A stretch of 64,000 bases of DNA, taken from contig CAWGEH010000008.1 of NCBI GenBank assembly GCA_963821505.1, positions 248,001 through 312,000 of the forward strand, given 5' to 3'. The stretch comes from VAZQ01 sp963821505 (GTDB taxonomy: Bacteria > Pseudomonadota > Alphaproteobacteria > Rhizobiales > Xanthobacteraceae). Position 1 is the first letter of the stretch. Every line of letters starts with the position of its first letter. Position numbers and translations under genes: made by a program. This document shows, one piece after another, positions 16,645 to 25,302 of the stretch. The notes beneath the pieces were generated by a model, which was not told the origin of the DNA, searched no databases, and saw only the letters and a list, made by a program, of their open reading frames with translations.

Positions 16645-17597
16645 AGATTTGCGTAGCCGGCCAAGGCGCCTTCGGTCAAAAGCATCTGGACGCGCTCAAG
16701 CGCATTTCCGGCGTCGAGGTGACCTCGCTGGTGGGCGGCAATCAGGACGCCACCGCCGAGGTTGCGAAGAAATACGGCATCCCTCATCACACCGGCGACC
16801 TGTCCGAGGGCATTAAGCGCGCCGACGCGGTGATCCTCACCACGCCGACCAAGATGCATTTCCGCCAGGGCGAGCAGGTGATGCGCGCGGGCAAGCACGT
16901 GCTGGTCGAGATTCCGGTCACCGACAGCGTCGAAGACGCCGAAAAACTGGTGAAAATCGCCAAGGAAACCGGTGTCGTCGCCATGGGCGGACATGTGCGC
17001 CGCTTCAATCCCAGCCATCAATGGGTTCACAAGCGCATCCAGAAGGGCGAGCTCAAGATCCAGCAGATGGACGTGCAGACCTATTTCTTCCGCCGCAAGA
17101 ACATCAACGCGGCGGGCAATGCGCGCAGCTGGACCGACCATCTGCTCTGGCACCACGCCGCCCACACCATCGACCTGTTCCAGTATCAGGCCGGCGAGAC
17201 GATTTCCGATTGCTACGCGGTACAGGGGCCGATCCACCCGCAGCTCGGCATCGCCATGGACATGGGCATCGTAGCGAAGGTGCCGTCGGGGGCGATCCTG
17301 ACGCTTTCGCTTTCGTTCAACAATGACGGGCCGCTCGGCTCGTTCTTCCGCTACATCTGCGACAATGGCACCTATAAGGCGTTCTACGACGACCTCAGCG
17401 ACGGCAAGGACAACAAGATCGACGTGTCCAAGGTCGACGTGTCGATGGACGGCATCGAGCTCGAGGACCGCGAGTTCGTCGCCGCGATCAGGGACAAGCG
17501 CGAGCCCAACGCCAGCCTGGCGCAGCTCCTGCCCTGCATGCGTGTCCTCGGCAAGCTCGAGCAAATCATCGACCCGCAGCGCAAGGCGCACGCCTGA
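16641..17597 (+). CDS. ligC: 4-carboxy-2-hydroxymuconate-6-semialdehyde dehydrogenase LigC
   Basis: It oxidises the LigAB ring-fission product (as its hemiacetal) with NAD(P)+ to 2-pyrone-4,6-dicarboxylate, the LigI substrate. The 318 residues form a Gfo/Idh/MocA-type oxidoreductase: ICVAGQGAFGQKHLDAL for the dinucleotide, GKHVLVEIPVTDS at the active site, and WTDHLLWHHAAHTIDLF, typical of LigC. ATG 16641 overlaps the ligB stop in an ATGA junction. The ligI-A-B-C set therefore converts protocatechuate to 4-oxalomesaconate. Confidence 0.93.
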   Translation: MKICVAGQGAFGQKHLDALKRISGVEVTSLVGGNQDATAEVAKKYGIPHHTGDLSEGIKRADAVILTTPTKMHFRQGEQVMRAGKHVLVEIPVTDSVEDAEKLVKIAKETGVVAMGGHVRRFNPSHQWVHKRIQKGELKIQQMDVQTYFFRRKNINAAGNARSWTDHLLWHHAAHTIDLFQYQAGETISDCYAVQGPIHPQLGIAMDMGIVAKVPSGAILTLSLSFNNDGPLGSFFRYICDNGTYKAFYDDLSDGKDNKIDVSKVDVSMDGIELEDREFVAAIRDKREPNASLAQLLPCMRVLGKLEQIIDPQRKAHA

Positions 17598-17931
17598 TCG
17601 CAAGCGCTGTCGAGCGCCTGAACGCGACTCCGGCGTGCGGCCGAGAATTCAGCGCAGGTGCGGCCGTCGTCGTTGCACCCTCAGCGATTGGAGTCGTGGG
17701 CAGACCAACGTGCCCTCCCGCCAGGGCAAAATGCCCGAGAGGCAGCTGCCCTCCGGGTGCCGAGTGCGCTCCACCGCGGATACCGTATGTCGCCGCTCAA
17801 ATGACCGGCGGATGTCGCCGCCGGCTGCGTGCACTTGTCGCATTATTCCGAAAAGTCCATTTTTTGTGCCATGACCCGCGGCCGGTTCCGATATAGATTG
17901 TGGCAAACGCACTAGACGGAGAGGAAACCTC
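17598..17931. promoter_or_regulatory. Intergenic region between ligC and the Liv-type operon
   Basis: This stretch of 334 bases holds no credible gene. Local AT enrichment around 17848-17905 (TTTTTTGTGCC, GATATAGATTGTGG) is the likely promoter of the solute-binding protein gene, and GGAGAGGAAAC (17918-17928) is its ribosome site. I see no terminator hairpin after ligC and cannot fix -35/-10 boxes with confidence. Confidence 0.3.
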
Positions 17932-19101
17932 ATGTTGCGCAGATATGTCACCGTTGGATTTACGCTCGCGGTGGGCGCGTTCGCGTCCACCGCGACCTTT
18001 GCCCAGGAGACCGCCAAGGTAGGCCTCGTGCTGCCGCTCACCGGCGGACAGGGTCCGGTCGGCAAGCAAATTCAGGCCGCTGCCCAACTCTACGTGCAGC
18101 AGCATGGGGCGACGGTCGCCGGCAAGAAGATCGACCTCATCATCAAGGACGACGCCGGCGTTCCCGACAATTCGAAGCGGCTGGCGCAGGAGCTGATCGT
18201 CAACGACAAGGTCGCCGTCATCGGCTCGGCGCTCACCCCGAGCGCGATGGCGATCGGGCCGCTCTCGACCCAGGGCAAGACCGCCAACGTGGTGATGGTG
18301 TCGGGCACCTCCGGCGTGATCAATCCCAACAATCCCTACATGGTGCGCACGAGCTTCACGCTCGGCCAGCAGTCCGGGATCATCGCGGAATGGGCAGCCA
18401 AGAACGGAGCCAAGAAGGTCGTCATCGTGCAATCCGACTGGGCGCCCGGCGCCGAAGCGACCAAGGTGTTCACTGATGCCTTCACCAAGGCCGGCGGCCA
18501 GGTGGTCGAGACCATCAAGGTGCCGCTCGCCAATCCCGATTTCGCCCCGTTCCTGCAGCGTGCCCGCGATCTCAATCCGGACTCGCTGTTCGTGTTCGTG
18601 CCGGCGGGCCAGGCCGGAACGTTCGCCAAGCAGTTTGCCGAACGCGGGCTCGACAAGGCCGGGATCAAGCTGATCGGCCCCGGCGACATCGTCGACGACA
18701 ACGACCTTCCGGGCATGGGCGATGCCATGGTGGGCGTGGTGACCGCCGGCATCTATTCGGCGGCGCACAAATCGCAGGCCAACAAGGACTATGTCGCCGC
18801 TTTCGAGAAAGTGAACAATTTCCGCCCGAACTTCATTTCGGTCGGCGGCTATGACGGCATGCACCTGATCTACGAGGCGCTCAAGAAGACGGGGGGCAAG
18901 ACCGACGGCGATGCCTTGGTCAATGCGATGAAAGGCATGAAGTGGGAGAGCCCGCGCGGACCGATCTCGATCGATCCTCAAACGCGCGACATCATCCAGA
19001 ACATCTATATCGGCAAGGTCGAGAAGGTGGACGGCCAGCTCTACAACATCCAGTTCGCAACCTTCGATGCCGTCAAGGATCCCTTGAAGACGAACAAGTA
19101 A
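17932..19101 (+). CDS. Branched-chain amino acid/aromatic-type ABC transporter substrate-binding protein
   Basis: This is the periplasmic receptor of a HAAT/Liv-type importer. The 389 residues start with a signal peptide (LAVGAFASTATFAQE), followed by KVGLVLPLTGGQGPVGKQI, the classical start of type I periplasmic binding proteins, and a VIGSALTPSAMAI hinge region. LivH, LivM, LivG and LivF follow, completing the transporter. Liv-type importers next to ring-cleavage genes often carry aromatic acids, so a lignin-derived acid is a reasonable guess; amino acids cannot be excluded. Confidence 0.9.
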   Translation: MLRRYVTVGFTLAVGAFASTATFAQETAKVGLVLPLTGGQGPVGKQIQAAAQLYVQQHGATVAGKKIDLIIKDDAGVPDNSKRLAQELIVNDKVAVIGSALTPSAMAIGPLSTQGKTANVVMVSGTSGVINPNNPYMVRTSFTLGQQSGIIAEWAAKNGAKKVVIVQSDWAPGAEATKVFTDAFTKAGGQVVETIKVPLANPDFAPFLQRARDLNPDSLFVFVPAGQAGTFAKQFAERGLDKAGIKLIGPGDIVDDNDLPGMGDAMVGVVTAGIYSAAHKSQANKDYVAAFEKVNNFRPNFISVGGYDGMHLIYEALKKTGGKTDGDALVNAMKGMKWESPRGPISIDPQTRDIIQNIYIGKVEKVDGQLYNIQFATFDAVKDPLKTNK

Positions 19102-19234
19102 CGCGGACGCTCGGCTCCCGGATGCGCCGCGTCCGGGACACATGCGAATAACGGCGGCCGGGAGCGAACTTTCGTCGCTCCCCGTGCCGCCGTCAGTATA
19201 TGGTAGAGACCGTCGACGGGGCGACGAGCACGGC

Positions 19235-20095
19235 ATGCTGACAATTCTCTTCGACGGGATCGCCTACGGCATGCTGCTGTTCGTGCTGGCATGCGGGCTA
19301 TCGGTCACGCTCGGGCTGATGAATTTCGTCAACCTTGCCCATGGTGCCTTCGCCATGGCCGGGGGCTATATCACGCTCGTCCTGGTCAACCGCGCGGGCG
19401 TGCCGTTCTTCGCCGGCCTGCCCATCGCCTTCGTGGTCACTGCGCTCATCGGAGTGCTGTTCGAGCGCGCGCTCTATGTGCACGTCTATGCCAAGAGCCA
19501 CCTCGAGCAGGTGCTGTTCACCATCGGGCTCGTGTTCATGTCGGTCGCCGGCGTCGACTACGCCATGGGCTCGCAGCAGGTCTTCATCCAGATCCCGAGC
19601 GCGCTGCAGGGGCGGTTCGAGATCTTCGGCGTTGGGGTCGGCCGCTACCGCCTGCTGATCATCGTGATCTGCGGGCTTCTCACGGTGGGCCTGCAGCTCA
19701 TTCTTTCCAGCACCCGTTTCGGCAGCCGGCTGCGCGCCTCGGTCGACGATGCCCGGGTGGCACGCGGGCTCGGTATCAACGTCAACGCGGTCTTCACCCT
19801 GACATTCGCCTTCGGGTCGGGCCTCGCGGGTCTCGGCGGGGCGCTTGGCGCCGAGATCCTCGGCCTCGACCCCACCTTTCCGCTCAAATTCATGGTCTAT
19901 TTCCTGATCGTGGTGACGGTCGGCGGCACCTCGAGCATCACCGGGCCGTTCGTGGCCTCGCTGCTGATCGGCGTCGCCGACGTGGCTGGCAAATATTACG
20001 TGCCCAAATTCGGGGCCTTCGTCATCTACACGATCATGATCGTCGTGCTCATCCTGCGGCCGCAGGGTCTGTTCGCCCGCGCCGCGGGCAAGTAG
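19235..20095 (+). CDS. livH: ABC transporter permease LivH-type
   Basis: This is the first membrane subunit of the importer. The 286 residues contain the LivH start (LFDGIAYGMLLFVLACGLSV) and the TLGLMNFVNLAHGAFAMAGG motif. About eight hydrophobic segments end with an FLIVVTVGGTSSITGPFVAS region, the EAA-like loop for contact with the ATPases. ATG 19235 is taken because the upstream in-frame extension (from 19142) reads like noncoding sequence. It is 14 bases from the livM gene. Confidence 0.9.
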   Translation: MLTILFDGIAYGMLLFVLACGLSVTLGLMNFVNLAHGAFAMAGGYITLVLVNRAGVPFFAGLPIAFVVTALIGVLFERALYVHVYAKSHLEQVLFTIGLVFMSVAGVDYAMGSQQVFIQIPSALQGRFEIFGVGVGRYRLLIIVICGLLTVGLQLILSSTRFGSRLRASVDDARVARGLGINVNAVFTLTFAFGSGLAGLGGALGAEILGLDPTFPLKFMVYFLIVVTVGGTSSITGPFVASLLIGVADVAGKYYVPKFGAFVIYTIMIVVLILRPQGLFARAAGK

Positions 20096-20109
20096 CGCCG
20101 GGCTCGCCG

Positions 20110-21252
20110 ATGCCCACCCCCCTGGTCGAGCAGGTTGCCCGCCACCTGGCGGTCCGCGCCCGCTGGCGTCCGCTCGAATACGTTTTCTGGCTGGCGGCGC
20201 TGGCGAGCGTGTTCCTCCTGCCCGGCCGGCACCTCATCCTCACCGAGATCGCCTGGCTCGCCTTGTTCGCGCTCTCGCTCGACCTCATTCTCGGCTATGC
20301 CGGGATCATATCGCTCGGCCATGCCGCCTTCTTCGGGTTTGGCTCCTACGCCGCCGCGCTGTTCGCCAAGCACGCCATCATCAACGAACCGGTGCTCGCG
20401 CTCGTGGCCGCCGGCCTCGCCGCCGCCGTGCTCGGATTCGCCACCAGCTTCCTCGTCCTGCGCGGGTCCGACCTCTCGCGCCTGATGGTCACGCTCGGGA
20501 TCGCGCTGATCATGCGCGAGATCGCCAACCAGATCCCGGAGCTCACCGGCGGCGCCGACGGCCTGCAAGGCGTCACCGTGGCGCCTATTCTCGGCATGTT
20601 CCAATTCGATATCTTCGGCCACGTGTCCTATGTCTACTGCCTGGTCGTGCTGTTCGTGATGTTTCTCCTGGCGCGGCGCATCGTCTATTCGCCGTTCGGC
20701 CTGTCGCTGCGGGCGGTCAGGGGCAATCCGCTGCGCGCCGCCTCGATCGCCATCTCGGTCAATTCGCGGCTCGTCGCCGTCTACACGCTGGCGGCCTTCT
20801 ATGCGGGGGTTGCCGGGGCGCTGCTGGCGCAGACAACCGCCTTCGCCTCGCTCGACGTGTTTTCCTTCGAGCGCTCCGCCGATTTGTTGCTGGTGCTCAT
20901 CATCGGGGGTACCGGCTACCTCTACGGCGGGCCGATCGGCGCGGTCGCGTTCAAATTGATCCAGGACGGCCTCGCCACCTTCGATCCGCAATACTGGCAA
21001 TATTGGATCGGGTTGCTGCTCGTCCTCTTGGTGCTGTTCGGCCGCATCTACGGAGCCGTGATCGCGGCCGTCGTGTTCGCCATCGGCTACTGGCTGCGGC
21101 TGTCGTTCTTCGAATGCGCGCTCGTCCTGCTAGTGATCGGGTTCGGCTACCATCACATACGCGGCTGGCTCGATCTCCTCGACGCGCGCATCGTCGAAAT
21201 GATGCGAGGGGCGCGATCGGCGCGCCAGGCGCTGTTGCAGCGGAAGCAGTGA
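20110..21252 (+). CDS. livM: ABC transporter permease LivM-type with extended C-terminus
   Basis: This is the second membrane subunit. LDLILGYAGIISLGHAAFFGFGSYAAAL is the LivM signature and IGGTGYLYGGPIGAV the ATPase-contact region. The chain is 380 residues, longer than common LivM proteins. After the usual last helix (YWQYWIGLLLVLLVLF) it adds further hydrophobic stretches (YGAVIAAVVFAIGYWLRLSF, ECALVLLVIGFGYHHIRGW) and a basic end. The role of this extension is unknown. The ATPase gene follows after a single base. Confidence 0.9.
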   Translation: MPTPLVEQVARHLAVRARWRPLEYVFWLAALASVFLLPGRHLILTEIAWLALFALSLDLILGYAGIISLGHAAFFGFGSYAAALFAKHAIINEPVLALVAAGLAAAVLGFATSFLVLRGSDLSRLMVTLGIALIMREIANQIPELTGGADGLQGVTVAPILGMFQFDIFGHVSYVYCLVVLFVMFLLARRIVYSPFGLSLRAVRGNPLRAASIAISVNSRLVAVYTLAAFYAGVAGALLAQTTAFASLDVFSFERSADLLLVLIIGGTGYLYGGPIGAVAFKLIQDGLATFDPQYWQYWIGLLLVLLVLFGRIYGAVIAAVVFAIGYWLRLSFFECALVLLVIGFGYHHIRGWLDLLDARIVEMMRGARSARQALLQRKQ

Positions 21253-21253
21253 C

Positions 21254-22006
21254 ATGCCGGTCGTGCTCGAAACCGTGGCTTTGGAGAAGCATTTCGGCGG
21301 CATCGCCGCGGTCAACGGCATCTCGCTCAAGATCGAGAAGGGCGCCCGCCATGCCCTGATCGGCCCGAACGGCGCCGGCAAGACCACCGTGATCAACCTC
21401 CTGACCGGCGTGCTGCGCCCGTCCGCCGGGCGCATCCTGCTCGAAGGCGACGACATCACCTCGCTCGAGGCTTACAAGCGGGTGCGGCGCGGGCTCGCCC
21501 GCACCTTCCAGATCAATCAATTGTTTCTCGATCTCACGCCGCTCGAGACCATCGGGCTCGCGATTTCGGAGCGCATGGGCGCCGGCGCGCAATGGTGGCG
21601 TCTCGTCGGCACCAATGCGCTGGTGGTCGAGGAGATCGTGGAGATTCTCGCCCGCTTTCACCTCACCGACGTGATGTACGAGCGCACCGGCAACCTGCCC
21701 TATGGCAAGCAGCGGCTGCTCGAGATCGCGCTCGCCATCGCCTGCCGCCCGCGCGTGCTGCTGCTCGACGAGCCGGCGGCCGGCGTACCCGAGGACGAGC
21801 GCCACGAGATATTGGCGACGGTCGCCGCGCTGCCTTCCGATGTCACCGTGCTGCTGATCGAGCACGACATGGACATCGTGTTCTCGTTCGCGGATCGCAT
21901 CTCGGTGCTGGTCAACGGCGCCTTGTTCGTCGACGGTGCTCCGGAGGAGGTCGCGCGCGATCCTCGCGTCAAGGCGGTCTATCTCGGCGAGTCGCTCGAT
22001 GCCTGA
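21254..22006 (+). CDS. livG: ABC transporter ATP-binding protein LivG-type
   Basis: This is one of the two ATPases that drive the Liv-type importer. The 250 residues include Walker A GPNGAGKTTVINLL, the LivG-type RTFQINQLF Q-loop, signature NLPYGKQRLLEIALAIA (a Liv variant of LSGGQ), Walker B VLLLDEPAAGV and the switch His in LLIEHDMDIVF. It begins two bases after livM and ends overlapping livF by eight bases. Confidence 0.92.
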   Translation: MPVVLETVALEKHFGGIAAVNGISLKIEKGARHALIGPNGAGKTTVINLLTGVLRPSAGRILLEGDDITSLEAYKRVRRGLARTFQINQLFLDLTPLETIGLAISERMGAGAQWWRLVGTNALVVEEIVEILARFHLTDVMYERTGNLPYGKQRLLEIALAIACRPRVLLLDEPAAGVPEDERHEILATVAALPSDVTVLLIEHDMDIVFSFADRISVLVNGALFVDGAPEEVARDPRVKAVYLGESLDA

Positions 22007-22736
22007 GCTCTTGACAATCGAGCGGCTGACCGCGGGCTACGGCGAGGCAGTGGTGCTCAACGGGGTGTCGCTCGCGCTTGCCGAGGGCGCGTCGCTCGCT
22101 TTGCTCGGCCGCAACGGCATGGGCAAGACCACCTTGATCAATTCGATCGTGGGCGTGACCCGCTTCATCAGCGGCAGCATCGCTCTCGACGGCCGCGACA
22201 TCACCCTCCTGCGCCCCGACCAGCGCGCCCATGCCGGCATCGGCTGGGTGCCGCAGGAGCGCAACATCTTCAAGTCGCTGACCGTCGAGGAGAACCTCAC
22301 CGCGGTGGGCCAGCCCGGCCCATGGACGGTGGCGCGCATCTACGAGCTGTTTCCGCGTCTGAACGAACGGCGCCGCAACCTCGGCAACCAGCTCTCGGGC
22401 GGCGAGCAGCAGATGCTCGCGGTCGGGCGCGCCTTGGCGCTCAATCCGCGCATCATGCTGCTCGACGAGCCGCTGGAAGGGTTGGCTCCGATCCTGGTCG
22501 AGGAATTGCTGTTGGCGCTGCGGCGCATCATCCGCGACGAGGGCATGTCGGCGATCCTGGTGGAGCAGAACGCGCAGAAGGTGCTCGGCGTCACCGACCG
22601 GGCGGCGATCATCGAGCGCGGCAGCGTCGTCTACGAGGGCGCAAGCGCCGATCTCGCCGCCGACCGCGGCGTGCTGGAGAGCTATCTCGGCGTCACGGCC
22701 GTTGGCCCCCGGCGCGGCGCCAAGGCCAGGCATTGA
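21999..22736 (+). CDS. livF: ABC transporter ATP-binding protein LivF-type
   Basis: This is the second ATPase of the importer, starting within the end of livG. The 245 residues show GRNGMGKTTLINSIVG (the LivF-type Walker A), GWVPQERNIFKSLTVEENL, LSGGEQQMLAVGRALALNP, Walker B IMLLDEPLEGLAP and an AILVEQNAQKVL region where Gln replaces the usual switch-His partner, as is normal in LivF. It is the last gene of the transporter operon; a hairpin follows at 22758. Confidence 0.92.
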   Translation: MPELLTIERLTAGYGEAVVLNGVSLALAEGASLALLGRNGMGKTTLINSIVGVTRFISGSIALDGRDITLLRPDQRAHAGIGWVPQERNIFKSLTVEENLTAVGQPGPWTVARIYELFPRLNERRRNLGNQLSGGEQQMLAVGRALALNPRIMLLDEPLEGLAPILVEELLLALRRIIRDEGMSAILVEQNAQKVLGVTDRAAIIERGSVVYEGASADLAADRGVLESYLGVTAVGPRRGAKARH

Positions 22737-22757
22737 ACGCCGCCCGCCCTGTCCTTC

Positions 22758-22782
22758 CGATGATGGGATTCGTCCCACATCG
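22758..22782 (+). terminator. Hairpin after the Liv-type operon
   Basis: CGATGATGGGA and TCCCACATCG can pair with one bulged base around a TTCG loop, 21 bases after the livF stop. A stable TTCG loop is terminator-like, but no U-run follows, so intrinsic termination is uncertain. It could instead be an mRNA 3'-end stabiliser. Confidence 0.35.
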
Positions 22783-22874
22783 TCAGCGGGACAATTCGCC
22801 TTCGTTTTGTGGTTGACGGCGCCTCATCCGGCATGGCTTTGCTCGCGGTGAACTGTCCCAAGGAGCCCCGCTCG

Positions 22875-23981
22875 ATGAAAAGAACCAAGCCCCCGTTCCG
22901 CGCCGATCATGTCGGCAGCTTTCTGCGCCCCGCCGCCCTCAAGGAGGCACGTGCCAAGCGCGAAAAGGGCGCGATCACGGCGGCAGAGCTCAAGGCGGTC
23001 GAGGACCGTGAGATCGAGAAGATCATCAAGAAGCAGCAGGATCTCGGCCTTCAGCTCGCGACCGACGGCGAGTTCCGCCGCTCCTGGTGGCACTTCGACT
23101 TTCTCGGCATGCTCGACGGCGTCGAGCTGTACGAGGCCGATCAAGGCATTCAATTCCGCGGCGTGCAGACCAAGGCGCAGAGCCTGCGCATCGTGGGCAA
23201 GCTCGGCTTCTCCAACCATCCGATGCTGGAGCATTTCAAGTTCCTCAAGGCTCACACCCAGGTCATGCCGAAGATGACCATCCCCGCGCCGCCGGTGCTG
23301 CATTTCCGTCTGGCCAAGGACGGCATCAAGAAGGAGGTCTATCCCGATCTCGACGGTTTCTTCCACGATCTCGGGGAGGCCTACAGGCAGGCGGTGAAGG
23401 CGTTCTACGACGCCGGCTGCCGCTATCTGCAGTTCGACGACACCGTCTGGGCCTATCTCTGCTCGCAGGAGGAACTGGGCAAGGCGCGCGCGCGGATGTC
23501 GAACGTCGATCAGCTTCAGGGCATCTACGCGCGCGTGATCAACACGGCGCTCGCAGCCAAGCCCGCCGACATGACCATCACCACCCACGTCTGCCGCGGC
23601 AATTTCCGCTCGACCTGGATCGCTGAAGGCGGCTACGAACCGGTGGCGGAGACGTTGCTGGGCAAGGTGAATTACGACGGCTATTTCCTCGAATACGATA
23701 CCGAACGGGCCGGCGGGTTCGAGCCGCTGCGTTTCCTGCCGAAAGGCAACAAGATCGTGGTGCTGGGCCTCGTTACCTCCAAGAGCGGCACGCTGGAGAA
23801 GAAGGACGATGTCAAGCGCCGCATCGACGAGGCGGCGAAATTCGCCAGCCTCGAGCAATTCTGCCTGTCACCGCAATGCGGCTTCGCCTCCACCGAGGAA
23901 GGCAATATCCTCGCCGAGGAGGAGCAGTGGGCGAAGCTGCGCATGATCGTCGAGCTGGCCGGCGAGGTGTGGGGACGATGA
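22875..23981 (+). CDS. MetE-like zinc-dependent methyltransferase, paralogue 1 (YxjG/COG0620 type)
   Basis: The fold is the C-terminal catalytic barrel of cobalamin-independent methionine synthase, without the N-terminal half; such short proteins resemble Bacillus YxjG/YxjH. All four zinc ligands of MetE have counterparts: His238 and Cys240 in THVCRGN, Glu273 in FLEYDTERAGG and Cys335 in SPQCGF. A thiol-activating zinc site is therefore likely, with homocysteine or another thiol as acceptor. ATG 22875 follows AAGGAG. It opens a block with three close paralogues (24111, 28876, 30081). The methyl or alkyl donor is unknown; placement among aromatic genes hints at C1 or ether metabolism, which is inference. 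Confidence 0.82.
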   Translation: MKRTKPPFRADHVGSFLRPAALKEARAKREKGAITAAELKAVEDREIEKIIKKQQDLGLQLATDGEFRRSWWHFDFLGMLDGVELYEADQGIQFRGVQTKAQSLRIVGKLGFSNHPMLEHFKFLKAHTQVMPKMTIPAPPVLHFRLAKDGIKKEVYPDLDGFFHDLGEAYRQAVKAFYDAGCRYLQFDDTVWAYLCSQEELGKARARMSNVDQLQGIYARVINTALAAKPADMTITTHVCRGNFRSTWIAEGGYEPVAETLLGKVNYDGYFLEYDTERAGGFEPLRFLPKGNKIVVLGLVTSKSGTLEKKDDVKRRIDEAAKFASLEQFCLSPQCGFASTEEGNILAEEEQWAKLRMIVELAGEVWGR

Positions 23982-23999
23982 CTTTGCACTCTGCTCGGC

Positions 24000-24070
24000 G
24001 TCATCCCCGCGAAAGCGGGGATCCATAATCACCGGCTCTGGAATATGGGTCCCCGCTTTCGCGGGGGCCA
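24000..24070. repeat. Dispersed palindromic repeat, family A copy 2
   Basis: It lies in the spacer between MetE-like paralogues 1 and 2. Its arms are CCCCGCGAAAGCGGGG and CCCCGCTTTCGCGGGG, with TGGAATATGGG in the centre. It is the most regular of the three copies in the window. Confidence 0.8.
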
Positions 24071-24110
24071 CAACAACAAAAAGCGCTCGACAGCCAAGAA
24101 CAACCCCGTC

Positions 24111-25220
24111 ATGCAACGAACCAAGCCGCCGTTCCGCGCCGATCACGTCGGCAGCCTGTTGCGCCCGGCGCCGCTCAAGGCCGCGCGGGCGCAGCGGCAG
24201 AAGGGCGAGATCGGCGCCGAGCAATTGCGGGAGGTCGAGGACCGCGAAATCGCCAAGGTCATCAGGAAGCAGGAGGAGATCGGCCTCAAGCTCGCGACCG
24301 ACGGCGAGTTCCGCCGCTCCTGGTGGCACTTCGACTTCTTCAAGGGCCTCGACGGGGTGACGCCCACCACGACCGGCCACGGCATCCAGTTCCACGGGGT
24401 GCAGACGCGCTCGGAAGGGATCAAGGTCACCGGCCGGGTCGGCTTCTCCGGCCATCCCATGCTCGAGCATTTCCGCTTCCTCAAGGCCCATGCGCGGGTG
24501 GTGCCGAAGATGACCATCCCGGCGCCCAGCACGTTTCATTTCCGCCAGGGCCGCGAGGCCATCAGCAAAGAGGTCTATCCCGAGCTCGATCGCTATTTCG
24601 AGGATGTGGCCGCAGCCTATCGCAAGGCCATCCGCGCCTTCTACGACGCCGGCTGCCGTTATCTGCAGCTCGACGACACCGCCTGGGCCATGGTCTGCTC
24701 GCCCGCCGAGCGCGAGGGGTCGCGCAAACGCGGCGACGATCCCGACGCGCTGCCCGCGCGCTACGCCCGGTTGACCAACGCCGCGCTCGCGGGCCGGCCC
24801 GCCGACATGGTCATCACCATGCATTCCTGCCGCGGCAATTTCCGCTCCACCTGGATCGCGGAGGGCGGCTACGAGTTCGTGGCGGCGCCGCTCCTCGGCG
24901 AGGTGGCGATCGACGGCTATTTCATGGAATACGACAGCCAGCGCGCCGGCGGGTTCGAACCGCTGCGCTTCGTCCCCAAGGGCGCAAAGCAGGTCGTGCT
25001 CGGCCTCGTCACCTCCAAGAGCGGCACGCTGGAGGGCAAGGACGAGATCAAGCGTCGCATCGACGAAGCCGCGAAATACGTCGATATCGAGCAATTATGC
25101 GTGTCGCCGCAGTGCGGCTTTGCCTCGACCGAGGAAGGCAATATCCTCGCCGAGGACGAGCAGTGGGCGAAATTGCGCATGATCGTCGAGGTCGCCGACG
25201 AGGTTTGGGGAAAATCCTGA
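24111..25220 (+). CDS. MetE-like zinc-dependent methyltransferase, paralogue 2
   Basis: It is 369 residues and very close to paralogue 1, including PPFRADHVGSLLRPAPLK, RRSWWHFDFFKGLDGV and the closing EEGNILAEDEQWAKLRMIVE. Zinc ligands are again visible: TMHSCRGN, YFMEYDSQRAGG and SPQCGF. It differs in the loop after residue 200, where a charged insert (AEREGSRKRGDDPDAL) replaces the shorter loop of paralogue 1, a likely place for altered substrate preference. A family A palindrome separates it from paralogue 1. It may result from a tandem duplication. Confidence 0.82.
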   Translation: MQRTKPPFRADHVGSLLRPAPLKAARAQRQKGEIGAEQLREVEDREIAKVIRKQEEIGLKLATDGEFRRSWWHFDFFKGLDGVTPTTTGHGIQFHGVQTRSEGIKVTGRVGFSGHPMLEHFRFLKAHARVVPKMTIPAPSTFHFRQGREAISKEVYPELDRYFEDVAAAYRKAIRAFYDAGCRYLQLDDTAWAMVCSPAEREGSRKRGDDPDALPARYARLTNAALAGRPADMVITMHSCRGNFRSTWIAEGGYEFVAAPLLGEVAIDGYFMEYDSQRAGGFEPLRFVPKGAKQVVLGLVTSKSGTLEGKDEIKRRIDEAAKYVDIEQLCVSPQCGFASTEEGNILAEDEQWAKLRMIVEVADEVWGKS

Positions 25221-25302
25221 ACGGCGGCGTGCGCCAATAAGCGCCAAGGGATCGTCAAGAATCCTGGATCAATCGGACAAAACTAACCAGCTGGAGGAAG
25301 CC

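Noticed and set aside
22737..22874. SAM-type riboswitch before the MetE-like array
   Set aside because: YxjG-type genes are SAM-riboswitch controlled in Bacillus, so I looked; the leaders here show only a short TTCG hairpin or dispersed palindromes, not a SAM-I or SAM-II pattern.
24000..24070. CRISPR-like repeats
   Set aside because: The palindromic units are isolated single copies kilobases apart, without regular spacers or cas genes.
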